The notes under the pieces: model-generated
Told to the model about the DNA's origin: nothing
The model's input: only the letters and a program-made list of their open reading frames with translations
Database searches by the model: none
Part shown: positions 42,218-51,117 of the stretch, one piece after another
Layout: the number at the start of each line of letters is the position of its first letter
How positions within the stretch are numbered: position 1 is the first letter of the stretch
Source of the DNA: Rathayibacter sp. Leaf185
GTDB taxonomy: Bacteria; Actinomycetota; Actinomycetes; Actinomycetales; Microbacteriaceae
DNA length: 64,000 nt
Direction: 5' to 3'
NCBI RefSeq assembly: GCF_001423885.1
Contig: NZ_LMPP01000001.1
Location: forward strand, 434,001-498,000
Translations under genes and position numbers: made by a program

Positions 42218-42973
42218 TCACCGCGGACGGACGCGCAGGGTCGTGACTCCGCCGTCGACCGACAGCGAGGTGCCGGTCGTGGATCCGGAGGTGGGGCTGG
42301 AGAGGTAGGCGACGGCGAGCGCGACCTCGTCGGGCGACACCATCCGGCCCGTCGCCTGGCGGGCGTCGAGGGCTCGGCGCTCGGCGGCCGGGTCGTCGAA
42401 GCCCTCGAGCATGCGCGCGACGAACGGGGTGTCGACAGTGCCGGGGCTGACGCAGTTGACGCGGATTCCCTCGCGGACGTGATCGGTCGCCATCGCGAGC
42501 GTCAGACCCCAGACCGCGCCCTTGCTGGCGGAGTAGAGGGCGCGCTGCGGGAGGCCGTTGAACGCCGCGATCGAGCAGAGGTTGACGATCGAGGCGGCGG
42601 AGGAGCGGCGCAGCAGAGGGAGGGCCGCGGCGCTGACCCGCGCGATGCCGACCACGTTCACGTCGAGCACGCGCAGCCACTCGGCCGAGTCGTTCTGCTC
42701 GACCGTGCCGACGGCGCTGATGCCTGCGTTGTTGACGAGCACGTCGAGCGCGCCGGCGGTGCGGGCGATCTCGTCGAAGGCGGCGGTCACGGCGGAGTCG
42801 TCGGCGACGTCGCAGCGGATCCCGGTGAGCCCGGCGGGGAGGTCGTCGACGGCGCGATCGAGCACGATCACGCTCGCTCCGCGGCGGGAGAGCTCGAGGG
42901 CGGTGGCCAGCCCGATGCCGGAGGCGCCGCCCGTCACCGCCGCGACGAGACCGGCGAACTCGCCGGCGCTCAT
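42218..42973 (-). CDS. SDR oxidoreductase, likely 2-keto-3-deoxy-L-fuconate dehydrogenase
   Basis: This 251-residue classical SDR has cofactor motif TGGASGIG, NNAGIS, catalytic YSASKGAV and the end segment SLSVDGGVTTLRVRP. In the non-phosphorylating L-fucose pathway an SDR oxidises 2-keto-3-deoxy-L-fuconate to the 2,4-diketo acid. It overlaps by 4 bases (ATGA) with the gene for the hydrolase that cleaves that product, which supports this role over L-fucose dehydrogenase. The start is ATG 42971-42973. Confidence 0.82.
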   Translation of the reverse strand: MSAGEFAGLVAAVTGGASGIGLATALELSRRGASVIVLDRAVDDLPAGLTGIRCDVADDSAVTAAFDEIARTAGALDVLVNNAGISAVGTVEQNDSAEWLRVLDVNVVGIARVSAAALPLLRRSSAASIVNLCSIAAFNGLPQRALYSASKGAVWGLTLAMATDHVREGIRVNCVSPGTVDTPFVARMLEGFDDPAAERRALDARQATGRMVSPDEVALAVAYLSSPTSGSTTGTSLSVDGGVTTLRVRPR

Positions 42974-43857
42974 GCCGTCGCCTGCTCGAACTCGTGGCGC
43001 GCGACTCCGAGGCCGTCGATCGACAGCTCGACCACGGCTCCCGCCCGCAGGTACGGCGTCCCGGGGAGCCCGAGCGCGACTCCGGCCGGGGTGCCCGTGT
43101 TGATGAGGTCGCCGGGGTGCAGCACCATGAACCGGCTGAGGTACCAGATCAGGTGCGCGACCGGGAACACCATCGATGCCGTCGTGCCGTTCTGGCGCTC
43201 GACTCCGTCGACCGAGAGGCGCAGCCCCAGGTCCTGGGGGTCGGCCACGGAGGCGGCGGGGAGGATCCACGGGCCCAGCGGATTGAACGTCTCGCAGCTC
43301 TTGCCCTTGTCCCACTGGCCGCCGCGCTCGAGCTGGAACTCGCGCTCGGAGACGTCGTGCGAGAGGACGTAGCCGGCGACGTGCGCGAGCGCATCATCGG
43401 GCGAGTCGAGGTAGCGCGCCGTCCGGCCGATCACGACGCCGAGCTCGACCTCCCAGTCGGTCTTCGTCGAGTCGACGGGGATGAGCACCGGATCGAACGG
43501 GCCGCCGATCGTCGAGGGGTCCTTCATGAAGACGACCGGCTCGGCCGGCAGCTCGGCGCCCGTCTCGGCCGCGTGATCGCGGTAGTTGAGTCCGATGCAG
43601 ACGATCTTGCCGGGCGCCGCCAGCGGGGCGCCGACCCGGAGCCCTGCCGCCCCCTCGAGCGGGGACAGCCGCCCCGCGGCGTGGGCGGCGAACACGTCGT
43701 CGAGGGTGGTCTCGCGCAGTGCGGCGGGTGAGACGTCCGGGAGGATCGGCCGCAGGTCGAAGGCGACGCCTCCGACGGACAGCACCGGCACCTCGGAGCC
43801 GCGCGGCCCGAGTCTCTGGACGACGGCGTGCGCCGGCGGGGTGTGGGGGTGGTTCAC
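42970..43857 (-). CDS. Fumarylacetoacetate hydrolase-family protein, likely 2,4-diketo-3-deoxy-L-fuconate hydrolase
   Basis: This 295-residue FAH-fold enzyme has GKIVCIGLNYRDHAAETGAE, the metal-binding Glu set in DWEVELGVVIG, Asp in GYVLSHDVSERE and the end region GDLINTGTPAGVALG. Enzymes of this type split 2,4-diketo-3-deoxy-L-fuconate into pyruvate and L-lactate, the last step of the pathway. GTG 43855-43857 follows the ribosome site GAGGAG. It is the first gene of a minus-strand operon facing the FadR-type regulator (51 bases apart). Confidence 0.85.
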   Translation of the reverse strand: MNHPHTPPAHAVVQRLGPRGSEVPVLSVGGVAFDLRPILPDVSPAALRETTLDDVFAAHAAGRLSPLEGAAGLRVGAPLAAPGKIVCIGLNYRDHAAETGAELPAEPVVFMKDPSTIGGPFDPVLIPVDSTKTDWEVELGVVIGRTARYLDSPDDALAHVAGYVLSHDVSEREFQLERGGQWDKGKSCETFNPLGPWILPAASVADPQDLGLRLSVDGVERQNGTTASMVFPVAHLIWYLSRFMVLHPGDLINTGTPAGVALGLPGTPYLRAGAVVELSIDGLGVARHEFEQATA

Positions 43858-43908
43858 GAGGACTCCTCGATCGGTGGCGGGGCGCGGATGCGCCGTTACA
43901 GTGGCGGG

Positions 43909-44715
43909 ATGAACGACAGTGGCGCGACGGGCGACGACGACACGACGGGGCAGGGACCGGCCGGGGCCGGCCGCGCGAGCACTCCGCGGCGCGGCGACAC
44001 CCGGGCGCCGTCGCCGCGCTCGCAGACCGACGTCGTGGTGGAGGAGATCAAGGCGAGGATCATCAGCGGCGAGCTGAAGCCCGGGTCGCGGCTGCCGATC
44101 GAGAAGGACCTCGCAGTGCTGCTCGGCGTCTCGCGCAGCCCCCTCCGCGAGGGCGTGCGCGCACTCGCGATGATGGGGGTGCTCGAGAGCCGGCAGGGTG
44201 ACGGCACGTACGTGACCTCGCTCGACGCCTCGCTGCTGCTGGCGCCGCTGGGCTTCCTGGTCGACCTGCAGTCCCCCGACGAGGCGGCGAACCTCGCCTC
44301 GGTGCGCCGGCTGCTCGAGGTGGAGGCGGCCGCTCGCGCGACCCTGCGCATCACTCCCGAGCAGATCACCGAGGCCGAGGAGCTGCTGGAGTCGATCGCC
44401 GGCATCGTCGACGCCCCCGTCGAGGGGCACCACGGCGAGATCATGGACGTCGACATCCGGTTCCACCGCCTGGTCGCCCGCGCGGCCGGCAACTCCGCTC
44501 TCGAGGCCCTGATCGAGGCGTTCGCGAGCCGCACCGTGCGGGCGCGCACCTGGCGCAGCCTCACCGAGCAGGGCGTCGTGCCGCGCACCCACCGCGAGCA
44601 CCACGACATCGTGCGGGCCCTCGCCTCCGGGGACCCTGATCGCGCCCGGCTGGCCATGTCGGTGCACCTGATCGAGGTCGAGGACTTCATGGCCGCCCAC
44701 CCCGAGGCCAACTGA
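43909..44715 (+). CDS. FadR-subfamily GntR transcriptional regulator
   Basis: This 268-residue regulator has a disordered N-terminus (about 40 residues), a GntR winged helix (VVEEIKARIISGELKPGSRLP..LGVSRSPLREGVRALAMMGVLE), and an all-helical FCD ligand domain. The FCD metal residues are visible in FHRLVARAAGN, THREHHDIVRAL and MSVHLIEVEDF. Such regulators bind sugar acids, so a fuconate-type inducer fits. Its location between the FAH/SDR operon and the fucosidase-transporter operon makes it the likely local repressor. The start is ATG 43909; the ribosome site is weak. Confidence 0.9.
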   Translation: MNDSGATGDDDTTGQGPAGAGRASTPRRGDTRAPSPRSQTDVVVEEIKARIISGELKPGSRLPIEKDLAVLLGVSRSPLREGVRALAMMGVLESRQGDGTYVTSLDASLLLAPLGFLVDLQSPDEAANLASVRRLLEVEAAARATLRITPEQITEAEELLESIAGIVDAPVEGHHGEIMDVDIRFHRLVARAAGNSALEALIEAFASRTVRARTWRSLTEQGVVPRTHREHHDIVRALASGDPDRARLAMSVHLIEVEDFMAAHPEAN

Positions 44716-44731
44716 GCGGACGGGACGGGAG

Positions 44732-44785
44732 GCACTGCAGGTCGGGTCGCTGAAGGGCGGCTCACTGCAGGCCGCGTCACTGGAG
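44732..44785 (-). repeat. 15-nt tandem repeat spanning the fucosidase stop codon
   Basis: On the minus strand the last codons CTC CAG TGA are followed by similar 15-base units: CTCCAGTGACGCGGC (44785-44771), CTGCAGTGAGCCGCC (44770-44756), CTTCAGCGACCCGAC (44755-44741) and a partial CTGCAGTGC. Unit 1 and unit 2 each carry an in-frame TGA. Confidence 0.8.
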
Positions 44786-46060
44786 GAAGATCTCGATGAC
44801 CGGCACCGCGACATCCGGTCGGACCACCGGCAGCGTGAGCGTGAGCGTCCCGGGAGCCTGGCCGCCGACACCCGTGGTGAGCGGCTTGACGTCGGGCGCG
44901 ATCTCGCGGAACGGGATCTCGGAGGCGTCGTTCAGCAGCTGCGCGTAGGCCACCCGCCCGGCGAGCCCCGGCAGGTGCACGTGCTCGAACGGCCAGGCGA
45001 ACAGGTGCAGGTAGAGCCGATCGCCGCGCTGGGTGTACCGGGAGTCGACCGGCGGCGTGAACTCCGATGCGCCGGCTCCGTAGATCGACCGCGCGTGCAG
45101 GTGCATCCACTCGCCGAACGCCGAGAGGGTGCCCAGCGCCACCGGGTCGAGCTCGCCGCGTCCGTTCGGGCCGACGTTGAGCAGCATGTTGCCGTTCTTC
45201 GAGACGCCGTCGATCAGCATCCGGATCATCAGCTCGGGCGCCTTGTGGTTGTGGTTGTCGCGGAAGTAGCCCCAGCTGCCGTTGATCGTCTGGCACGCCT
45301 CCCAGGCGACCGGCACGCCGTCGACCTCCATCGGCCTGTCGGGCTGGTACTGCTCGGGGGTGACGATGTCGCCGGGGATCTCGAGTCGGTCGTTGACGAC
45401 GATCTCGGGCTGCAGCTCGCGCGTCAGCTTCATGAGCTCCTGCGAACCCCAGTCGTCGGCGCCCTTGCCGCCCCAGACGGGGTGGTGGTGGTCGTTCGCG
45501 TAGGAGAAGTCGTAGAAGAGGTAGTCGATCCGCCCGTAGTCGGTGAGCAGCTCGCGGATCTGGCCGTGCAGGTACTCGCGGTACCGCGCCATGTCACGCC
45601 CCTCGTCGAGCGCGGCGATCTCCTCGGCGGTGTCGTCGCGCCGAGGGTGGCGGCCGTCGATCGTGAAGTCGGGGTGATGCCAGTCGAGCAGCGAGTGGTA
45701 GAAGCCGACCCGGAGGCCCTCGGCCCGCACCGCGTCGACGAACTCGCGCACGAGGTCGCGGGCGGCGGGCGTGTGCACCGCGGTGTAGTCGGTGAGCTTC
45801 GAGTCCCAGAGGCAGAAGCCCTCGTGGTGCTTGGTGGTGAGCACCACGTAGCGCATGCCGGCCTCGCGGGCGGCGCGCGCCCACGCCCTCGGGTCGTAGA
45901 GGTCGGGATCGAAGTAGGCGGCGTAGCGCTCGTACTCGGCGGTCGGGGTCTTCTCGAAGTTCATCACCCACTCGTGCCGGGCGGGGAGGGCGTAGAGGCC
46001 CCAGTGCACGAACATCCCGAAGCGGTCGTGGGTGAACCAGGGGGCGGGGGCAGACGTCAT
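44777..46060 (-). CDS. Alpha-L-fucosidase (GH29)
   Basis: This 427-residue GH29 enzyme begins at the barrel: FGMFVHWGLYALPARHEW, YVVLTTKHHEGFCLWDS, GFYHSLLDWHHPDF, and the nucleophile Asp in YGRIDYLFYDFSYAND. NGNMLLNVGPNGRGELD is the family's late-barrel motif. It removes terminal alpha-L-fucose. There is no signal peptide, so it acts inside the cell on imported fucosides. It lies downstream of the two permease genes (52-base gap) in one operon. The 3' end carries a small tandem repeat. The start is ATG 46058-46060. Confidence 0.92.
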   Translation of the reverse strand: MTSAPAPWFTHDRFGMFVHWGLYALPARHEWVMNFEKTPTAEYERYAAYFDPDLYDPRAWARAAREAGMRYVVLTTKHHEGFCLWDSKLTDYTAVHTPAARDLVREFVDAVRAEGLRVGFYHSLLDWHHPDFTIDGRHPRRDDTAEEIAALDEGRDMARYREYLHGQIRELLTDYGRIDYLFYDFSYANDHHHPVWGGKGADDWGSQELMKLTRELQPEIVVNDRLEIPGDIVTPEQYQPDRPMEVDGVPVAWEACQTINGSWGYFRDNHNHKAPELMIRMLIDGVSKNGNMLLNVGPNGRGELDPVALGTLSAFGEWMHLHARSIYGAGASEFTPPVDSRYTQRGDRLYLHLFAWPFEHVHLPGLAGRVAYAQLLNDASEIPFREIAPDVKPLTTGVGGQAPGTLTLTLPVVRPDVAVPVIEIFLQ

Positions 46061-46112
46061 CGTCGGAGGTCCTTTCGGAAGGAGGGGCGGCAGGAGGAGG
46101 GGCGGCCGGAGG

Positions 46113-47048
46113 TCACTTGCCGCCGAGGCCGCTCGAGAGCGCGATGCCCTTCACGAGGTAGCGCTGCAGCAGGATCGCGAGCCCGGCGGTCGGGATCATC
46201 GAGATGGTCGAGGCGGCCATGATCAGCTGCCACTGCTTGCCGCCCTGGCCGAGGAAGCTGTTGAGGCCCAGCGGCACGGTGGCGTAGGAGGGGTCGTTGA
46301 TCGCGATCAGGGGCCACAGGAAGCTGTTCCAGTAGTTGATGAAGGTGAAGACGACGAGCACGGCGATGGTCGGCTTGACGACCGGCACGATGATGCCGAG
46401 CAGGATGCGCAGGTGCGACGCGCCGTCGAGCTTGCCCGCCTCCTCCAGCTCCATCGGCACCGAGAGCATCGCCTGGCGCAGGAGGAACGAGCCGAACGCG
46501 GTGAACGCCCACGGCACGATGAGCGCCTGGTAGGAGTCGATCCAGCCCAGCTGCGTCATGAAGAGGAACATCGGGATGACCACGACCTCCTGCGGCACCA
46601 TCAGGGTGCCGAGGAAGACGAAGAAGATCCCGTCGCGGCCGCGGAACCGCAGCCGCGAGAACGCGTAGGCCGAGAGGACGCTCGTCACGACGACGAGCAG
46701 GGTGCCGAGGACCGACACGATCGCGCCGTTGAGCATGTAGGTGCCGAACGGCACGTAGCTCCACACGTCGGCGTAGTTCTGCCAGCGGATCTCGCTGCCC
46801 AGCAGCGACGGAGGCGAGGCGAAGACCTCGGCGCCGGGCTTGAGCGAGGTGGACACCATCCAGATCAGCGGCACCATGAACAGCAGCACGAAGACCGTCA
46901 GCAGCACCTGCGAGACGATGTCGGTGCGGCGGCGCCGGCGGTTGATCGCCGACAGCGACATCGCCTCCGAGCGGGCCTTCTCGCCCGCCGAGCGGGTGAC
47001 GGTGCGGCGGCGGGGGGCCGCGGCGACCGAGAGCGTGCGGTCACTCAT
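46113..47048 (-). CDS. Sugar ABC transporter permease (MalG type)
   Basis: This 311-residue permease has six helices and the EAA loop EEAGKLDGASHLRILLGIIVP that docks the ATPase. The N-terminal about 40 residues are cytoplasmic and basic. It forms the membrane pore with the MalF-type partner, whose gene it overlaps by 8 bases. The ATG is at 47046-47048. Substrate is likely fucose or fucosyl-oligosaccharides by context. Confidence 0.92.
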   Translation of the reverse strand: MSDRTLSVAAAPRRRTVTRSAGEKARSEAMSLSAINRRRRRTDIVSQVLLTVFVLLFMVPLIWMVSTSLKPGAEVFASPPSLLGSEIRWQNYADVWSYVPFGTYMLNGAIVSVLGTLLVVVTSVLSAYAFSRLRFRGRDGIFFVFLGTLMVPQEVVVIPMFLFMTQLGWIDSYQALIVPWAFTAFGSFLLRQAMLSVPMELEEAGKLDGASHLRILLGIIVPVVKPTIAVLVVFTFINYWNSFLWPLIAINDPSYATVPLGLNSFLGQGGKQWQLIMAASTISMIPTAGLAILLQRYLVKGIALSSGLGGK

Positions 47049-47985
47049 AGTGCACCAGCTTCTTCTGGGCCAGGAACATCAGGCCCGTGATCGCCAGGAT
47101 CATGACGAAGAGGATCACTCCGACCGCCGAGGCGAGCCCGAGGTTGAAGAACTGGAAGCCCGTTCGATAGAGGTACATCACCATCGTGGTCGTCGAGCTG
47201 CCCGGGCCTCCGTTGGTCAGGACGAAGGGCTGGGCGAAGACCTGGAACGAGGTGATCAGAGTCATCGTCGCGGCGAAGAAGATCGAGGGCGACATCAGCG
47301 GCATCTTGATGCTGAAGAACCGCCGGAACGCGCCGGCTCCATCGATGGACGCGCTGTCCATCAGGCTCTCGGGCACCGCCTGCAGCGACGACGAGAAGAT
47401 CAGCAGGTTGTAGCCGAAGCCCTGCCAGAGCGACATCAGCACGACGCAGAGCATCGCGGTCGAGGTGGAGCCGAGGAAGTTGGGAGCCGAGACGCCGAAG
47501 ACGCTCTGCCACAGGCCGTCGATCAGTCCGCTCGGGATGAGCATGATCTGCCAGACCGCGGCGTTGGCGACCATCGGCGTCACCACGGGGATGAAGAGCA
47601 GCACCCGGTAGACGTTCCCGCCGCGGATCCGCGGCGAGATCCACGCCGCGATCGCCATCGACAGCGCGAGGTTGAGCGGGACGTAGACGACGACGAACAG
47701 CAGCGTGTTCGCGATCGTCGTGAGGAACGCGGGATCGCGGGTGAGCAGCTGGACGAAGTTGTCGATCCCGGTGAAGGTCGGCGAGCCCGCCAGCGGCCAG
47801 ACGGTGAAGGCCACCGCGACCGAGGCGAGGATCGGCAGGGCGGTGAAGATCGCGAAGCCGCCGAGGCTCGGGGCGAGGAACGCCGCCGCAGCCGGGCCGT
47901 CACCGCGTCGTCGGCGTCGGGGGACCGGGGCGGGGGCCGGCTCGGGGATCGTCGCACCCCGGGGTGGGGAGGTGGCGAGTGTCAT
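47041..47985 (-). CDS. Sugar ABC transporter permease (MalF type)
   Basis: This 314-residue permease has six helices (first about 30-50) and the EAA loop PESLMDSASIDGAGAFRRFFSIKMP. It is the partner of the overlapping MalG-type gene. The gene begins 88 bases after the binding-protein gene, giving the order binding protein - MalF - MalG - fucosidase. No ATPase gene is in the island, so a shared ATPase (MsiK type) must energise it. Confidence 0.92.
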   Translation of the reverse strand: MTLATSPPRGATIPEPAPAPVPRRRRRGDGPAAAAFLAPSLGGFAIFTALPILASVAVAFTVWPLAGSPTFTGIDNFVQLLTRDPAFLTTIANTLLFVVVYVPLNLALSMAIAAWISPRIRGGNVYRVLLFIPVVTPMVANAAVWQIMLIPSGLIDGLWQSVFGVSAPNFLGSTSTAMLCVVLMSLWQGFGYNLLIFSSSLQAVPESLMDSASIDGAGAFRRFFSIKMPLMSPSIFFAATMTLITSFQVFAQPFVLTNGGPGSSTTTMVMYLYRTGFQFFNLGLASAVGVILFVMILAITGLMFLAQKKLVHYE

Positions 47986-48073
47986 GGCGCTCCTTCGCGT
48001 CGTAGCTCGAGGGTCGATTGCAGGGCAGCGAGACGGGGCGGGGCGCCGGTCGGCGACGCCCCGCCCCGCGTGG

Positions 48074-49315
48074 TCAGCCTGCGCTGCCGCTGCCGCTCTC
48101 GACGCTCTCGAGGAACGACTTCGGGTCGGTCTGCCCGTTGATCACCGAGATCGAGCCCTGCGAGAAGCTCAACCCGTCCTGCGTCCACGTCGGGGTGGAG
48201 AGGTAGGGGACGCCGGTCTTCAGCGACGCCTCCAGGGTGGACTGAGCTCCGTCGACGGCGGCCGAGTACCAGGTCGACTGCTCGGAGGTCCGGGCGGGGA
48301 ACGCCCGGCCCTCGGTGCCGAGGTAGGCCTGGGCGTCGGTGCCGGTGATGATCGCCAGCGCCTTGGCGGCGACCTCGGGGGTGCTGCACTTGGTGGTGAT
48401 GCCGAATCCGGAGCCGCCGATCGCGGTGGCCGCGCCCTCATCGCCCGTGGGGACGGTGACGATGCCGACGTCGAACTTGGCCTGGTCCTTCGCGTTGATC
48501 ATGTCCCAGGGGCCGGTCACGTACATCGCGGCGTTGCCGGCGAGGAACTGGGATCCGTCACTGGAGTCCGTGGCCAGCTGGGCGGCGACGCCCTGCTCGT
48601 TGACGAGGCTGGAGTACCACGCCATCGTCTTCTCCTGGCCGGCGCTGGTGAGGTTGAGCTTGCCGTCCTCGGTCGCGGCCTGGTCGCCGCCGATGGTGGG
48701 ACCCCACTGGTTCATCGCGTCGATCTGGTTCGTGGTCGCGAAGCCGTACTTGCCGTCCTTCGTGAGCGCCTTCGCGGCCGTCTCGAACTCCGAGAGAGTC
48801 CAGCCGTCCTTCGGGTTCTCGAGGCCGGCGGCGGCGAACGCGTCCTTGTTGTAGAAGACGACGTAGGGGCCGAGGTCGTAGGGGATGGCCATCTGCTCGC
48901 CGCCGGCCTGCAGCGCGGAGATGATCGAGGGGTCGAAGTCGGCGGTGTCGATGCCCGCCGCGTCGAGCTGGTCGCCGAGCGGGACGAAGTAGTTCGCGAA
49001 CTGCTGCACCCGCGCCATCTGGAGGCCGGCGATGCACGGGGCGTCGTTGCCCGCGAGGGTGGTGGGCAGCTTGGTCCAGTAGTCGGGCCATGCCGCGGTG
49101 GTCAGCTTGACGGTGATCGTCGGGTCCTTCTCGTGGACCATGTCGGCCAGCTTCTGCCAGGCCGCGGTCTCGACTTCGGATCCGGCCCAGACCGACCAGT
49201 TGATGGTGGTGTTGCCGTCGGCGTCGGTTCCTGAGGACCCTGCCGAGCTGCATCCCGAGAGCGAGAGCGCGAGGGCCGCGGCGATGGCCGCGAACCGGAG
49301 ATGCCTACGTGTCAC
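48074..49315 (-). CDS. Sugar ABC transporter substrate-binding lipoprotein
   Basis: This 413-residue lipoprotein has signal and lipobox ALSLSGC at about residues 16-22, followed by a Ser/Gly linker. The body is a two-lobed solute-binding fold of the carbohydrate (SBP_bac_1) type: TINWSVWAGSEVE, LAGNAAMYVTGPWD, IGGSGFGITTKC. It captures the sugar outside and passes it to the permeases encoded next. GTG 49313-49315 has the strong ribosome site GAGGAGGAAC. It is divergent from the second GH29 gene. Confidence 0.92.
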   Translation of the reverse strand: MTRRHLRFAAIAAALALSLSGCSSAGSSGTDADGNTTINWSVWAGSEVETAAWQKLADMVHEKDPTITVKLTTAAWPDYWTKLPTTLAGNDAPCIAGLQMARVQQFANYFVPLGDQLDAAGIDTADFDPSIISALQAGGEQMAIPYDLGPYVVFYNKDAFAAAGLENPKDGWTLSEFETAAKALTKDGKYGFATTNQIDAMNQWGPTIGGDQAATEDGKLNLTSAGQEKTMAWYSSLVNEQGVAAQLATDSSDGSQFLAGNAAMYVTGPWDMINAKDQAKFDVGIVTVPTGDEGAATAIGGSGFGITTKCSTPEVAAKALAIITGTDAQAYLGTEGRAFPARTSEQSTWYSAAVDGAQSTLEASLKTGVPYLSTPTWTQDGLSFSQGSISVINGQTDPKSFLESVESGSGSAG

Positions 49316-49521
49316 TGTTCCTCCTCATTGAGGTGTTCGTGGGGCTCCGGTGCGGGGCCTGCGAACGATGGTCATTGATCGAAATGGATCAGATGATTCT
49401 TCAGTGTGCGAGCCTCACACGCGCCTGTCAAGCGATTCTGGGCCCTGTTCAGCGCCTTTTCATCACGATTGATAGTATCTATTCAGTAAACGCCCGCCCA
49501 CCGCTCGATCGAAGGACGATG
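49316..49521. promoter_or_regulatory. Divergent promoter region between binding protein and second fucosidase
   Basis: This AT-richer 206-base spacer drives the transporter operon to the left and a GH29 gene to the right. An inverted repeat TGATC (49376-49380) / GATCA (49387-49391) over a 6-base spacer is a candidate operator. A TAGTAT -10-like element at 49473-49478 with TTCAGC about 18 bases upstream may serve the rightward gene. Control by the nearby FadR-type regulator is inferred. Confidence 0.45.
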
Positions 49522-51015
49522 ATGACCACATTCGACAGCCCGCTGCACCGCACCCGCCTCGCCGAGGTCGCTCGAGTGATCGAGGAGGGGCCGCTGGAGG
49601 CCTCGTGGGAGGCGCTCGCGACCACTCCGCCCGACTGGTACGTCGACGGCAAGTTCGGGATCTTCCTGCACTGGGGACCGTACGCGGTGCCGGCCTTCGG
49701 GTCGGAGTGGTACCCGCGGAACATGTACCGCGAGGGCACCCCCGAGTTCGAGCACCACCGCGCGACCTACGGCGACCAGGCGGAGTTCGGCTACAAGGAC
49801 TTCATCCCCTCCTTCACGGCCGACCGCTTCGATCCGGAGGAGTGGGCGCGCCTGTTCCGCCGGGCCGGCGCGCAGTTCGTCGTCCCCGTCGCCGAGCACC
49901 ACGACGGCTTCCCGATGTACGAGTGCTCGTTCACCCGCTGGAAGGCGACCGAGATGGGGCCGCGCCGCGACGTGGTCGGCGAGCTCGCCTCCGCCGTCCG
50001 CGCCCAGTCGATGGTCTTCGGGGCGTCGTCGCACCGCGCCGAGCACTGGTTCTTCTTCGACGGGGGCACCGCCTTCGACAGCGACGTCCTGCAGACCGCG
50101 AGCCTCGACCTCTACGGGCCGGCCCAGCGCGAGGAGTCGCAGCCGAGCAAGGAGTTCCTCGAGGACTGGCTGGTGCGCACGACCGAGCTGGTCGACTCCT
50201 ATCGTCCGCAGCTGATCTGGTTCGACTGGTGGATCGAGCAGCCCGCCTTCGAGCCGTACCTCCGGACCTTCCTCGCCTACTACTACACGCGCGCGCTCGA
50301 GTGGGACCGCCCGGTCGCGGTCAACTACAAGTACGACGCCCTCCCCGCCGGCACCGGTGTGTTCGACGTCGAGCGCGGCCAGCTCGCCGAGACGCGAGCC
50401 GACTTCTGGCAGACCGACACCTCGGTCTCGAAGAACTCGTGGAGCTACGTCGAGGGTCACGACTACAAGCGCACCGACGACCTCATCGCCGACCTGGTCG
50501 ACATCGTCAGCAAGAACGGCGCCCTGCTGCTCAACATCGGCCCGAAGGCCGACGGCACGATCCCGGCGGCCGAGGTCGAGATGCTCGAGACGATCGGCGC
50601 GTGGCTGTCGCGCAACGGCGAGGCGATCTACGGCTCCCGCCCCTGGCTGATCGCGGGCGAGGGCCCGACGAAGGTGACGGAGGGGGCGTTCACCGACACG
50701 CACCGCTCCCCGTACACGGCGGAGGACATCCGCTTCACCGCGTCGCGCGGGCACGTCTACGCGACGGTGCTCGCCCCGGTCGGCGCGACGGTGTCGATCA
50801 CGTCGCTCGGCTCCTCCTCCGGCCTGCTCCCCCGCGAGCTCGACGACGTCGCCCTGCTCGGGCACGCCGGGCCGGTCGTCTGGAGGCGGGAGGCGGGCGC
50901 CCTCGTCATCGAGGTGCCCGAGAGCGCCGTGGGCACTCTCGCCTCGTTCCGCGTGACTCCGCGGGTCGAGGCGACCCGGCCGCGGCGGATCGACCTCCTC
51001 GGGCTCGGCGACTAG
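49522..51015 (+). CDS. Second alpha-L-fucosidase (GH29)
   Basis: This 497-residue GH29 enzyme has FGIFLHWGPYAVPAFGSEWYPR, VVPVAEHHDGFPMYECSF, the nucleophile Asp in RPQLIWFDWWIEQP, and KNGALLLNIGPKADGTIP. A C-terminal beta-sandwich (about 390-490) follows. It is clearly different from the GH29 at 44777-46060 and has no signal peptide. Of two tandem ATG codons (49519, 49522) the second is better spaced from AAGGA (49512-49516). It ends at a strong hairpin terminator. Confidence 0.92.
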   Translation: MTTFDSPLHRTRLAEVARVIEEGPLEASWEALATTPPDWYVDGKFGIFLHWGPYAVPAFGSEWYPRNMYREGTPEFEHHRATYGDQAEFGYKDFIPSFTADRFDPEEWARLFRRAGAQFVVPVAEHHDGFPMYECSFTRWKATEMGPRRDVVGELASAVRAQSMVFGASSHRAEHWFFFDGGTAFDSDVLQTASLDLYGPAQREESQPSKEFLEDWLVRTTELVDSYRPQLIWFDWWIEQPAFEPYLRTFLAYYYTRALEWDRPVAVNYKYDALPAGTGVFDVERGQLAETRADFWQTDTSVSKNSWSYVEGHDYKRTDDLIADLVDIVSKNGALLLNIGPKADGTIPAAEVEMLETIGAWLSRNGEAIYGSRPWLIAGEGPTKVTEGAFTDTHRSPYTAEDIRFTASRGHVYATVLAPVGATVSITSLGSSSGLLPRELDDVALLGHAGPVVWRREAGALVIEVPESAVGTLASFRVTPRVEATRPRRIDLLGLGD

Positions 51016-51041
51016 AGCGGATCCCTCGCCGGTGGACGAGA

Positions 51042-51072
51042 ACCGCCGTTCCGAGCAACTCGGAACGGCGGT
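51042..51072. terminator. Bidirectional hairpin terminator
   Basis: A perfect 14-bp stem, ACCGCCGTTCCGAG (51042-51055) with CTCGGAACGGCGGT (51059-51072), has a 3-base loop CAA. It lies between the convergent GH29 and lactonase genes and can end both transcripts. Confidence 0.8.
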
Positions 51073-51117
51073 CGTCGTCCGGCGGCGAGGGTCGACCCGC
51101 GCGGCTCCGTCAGCGCC

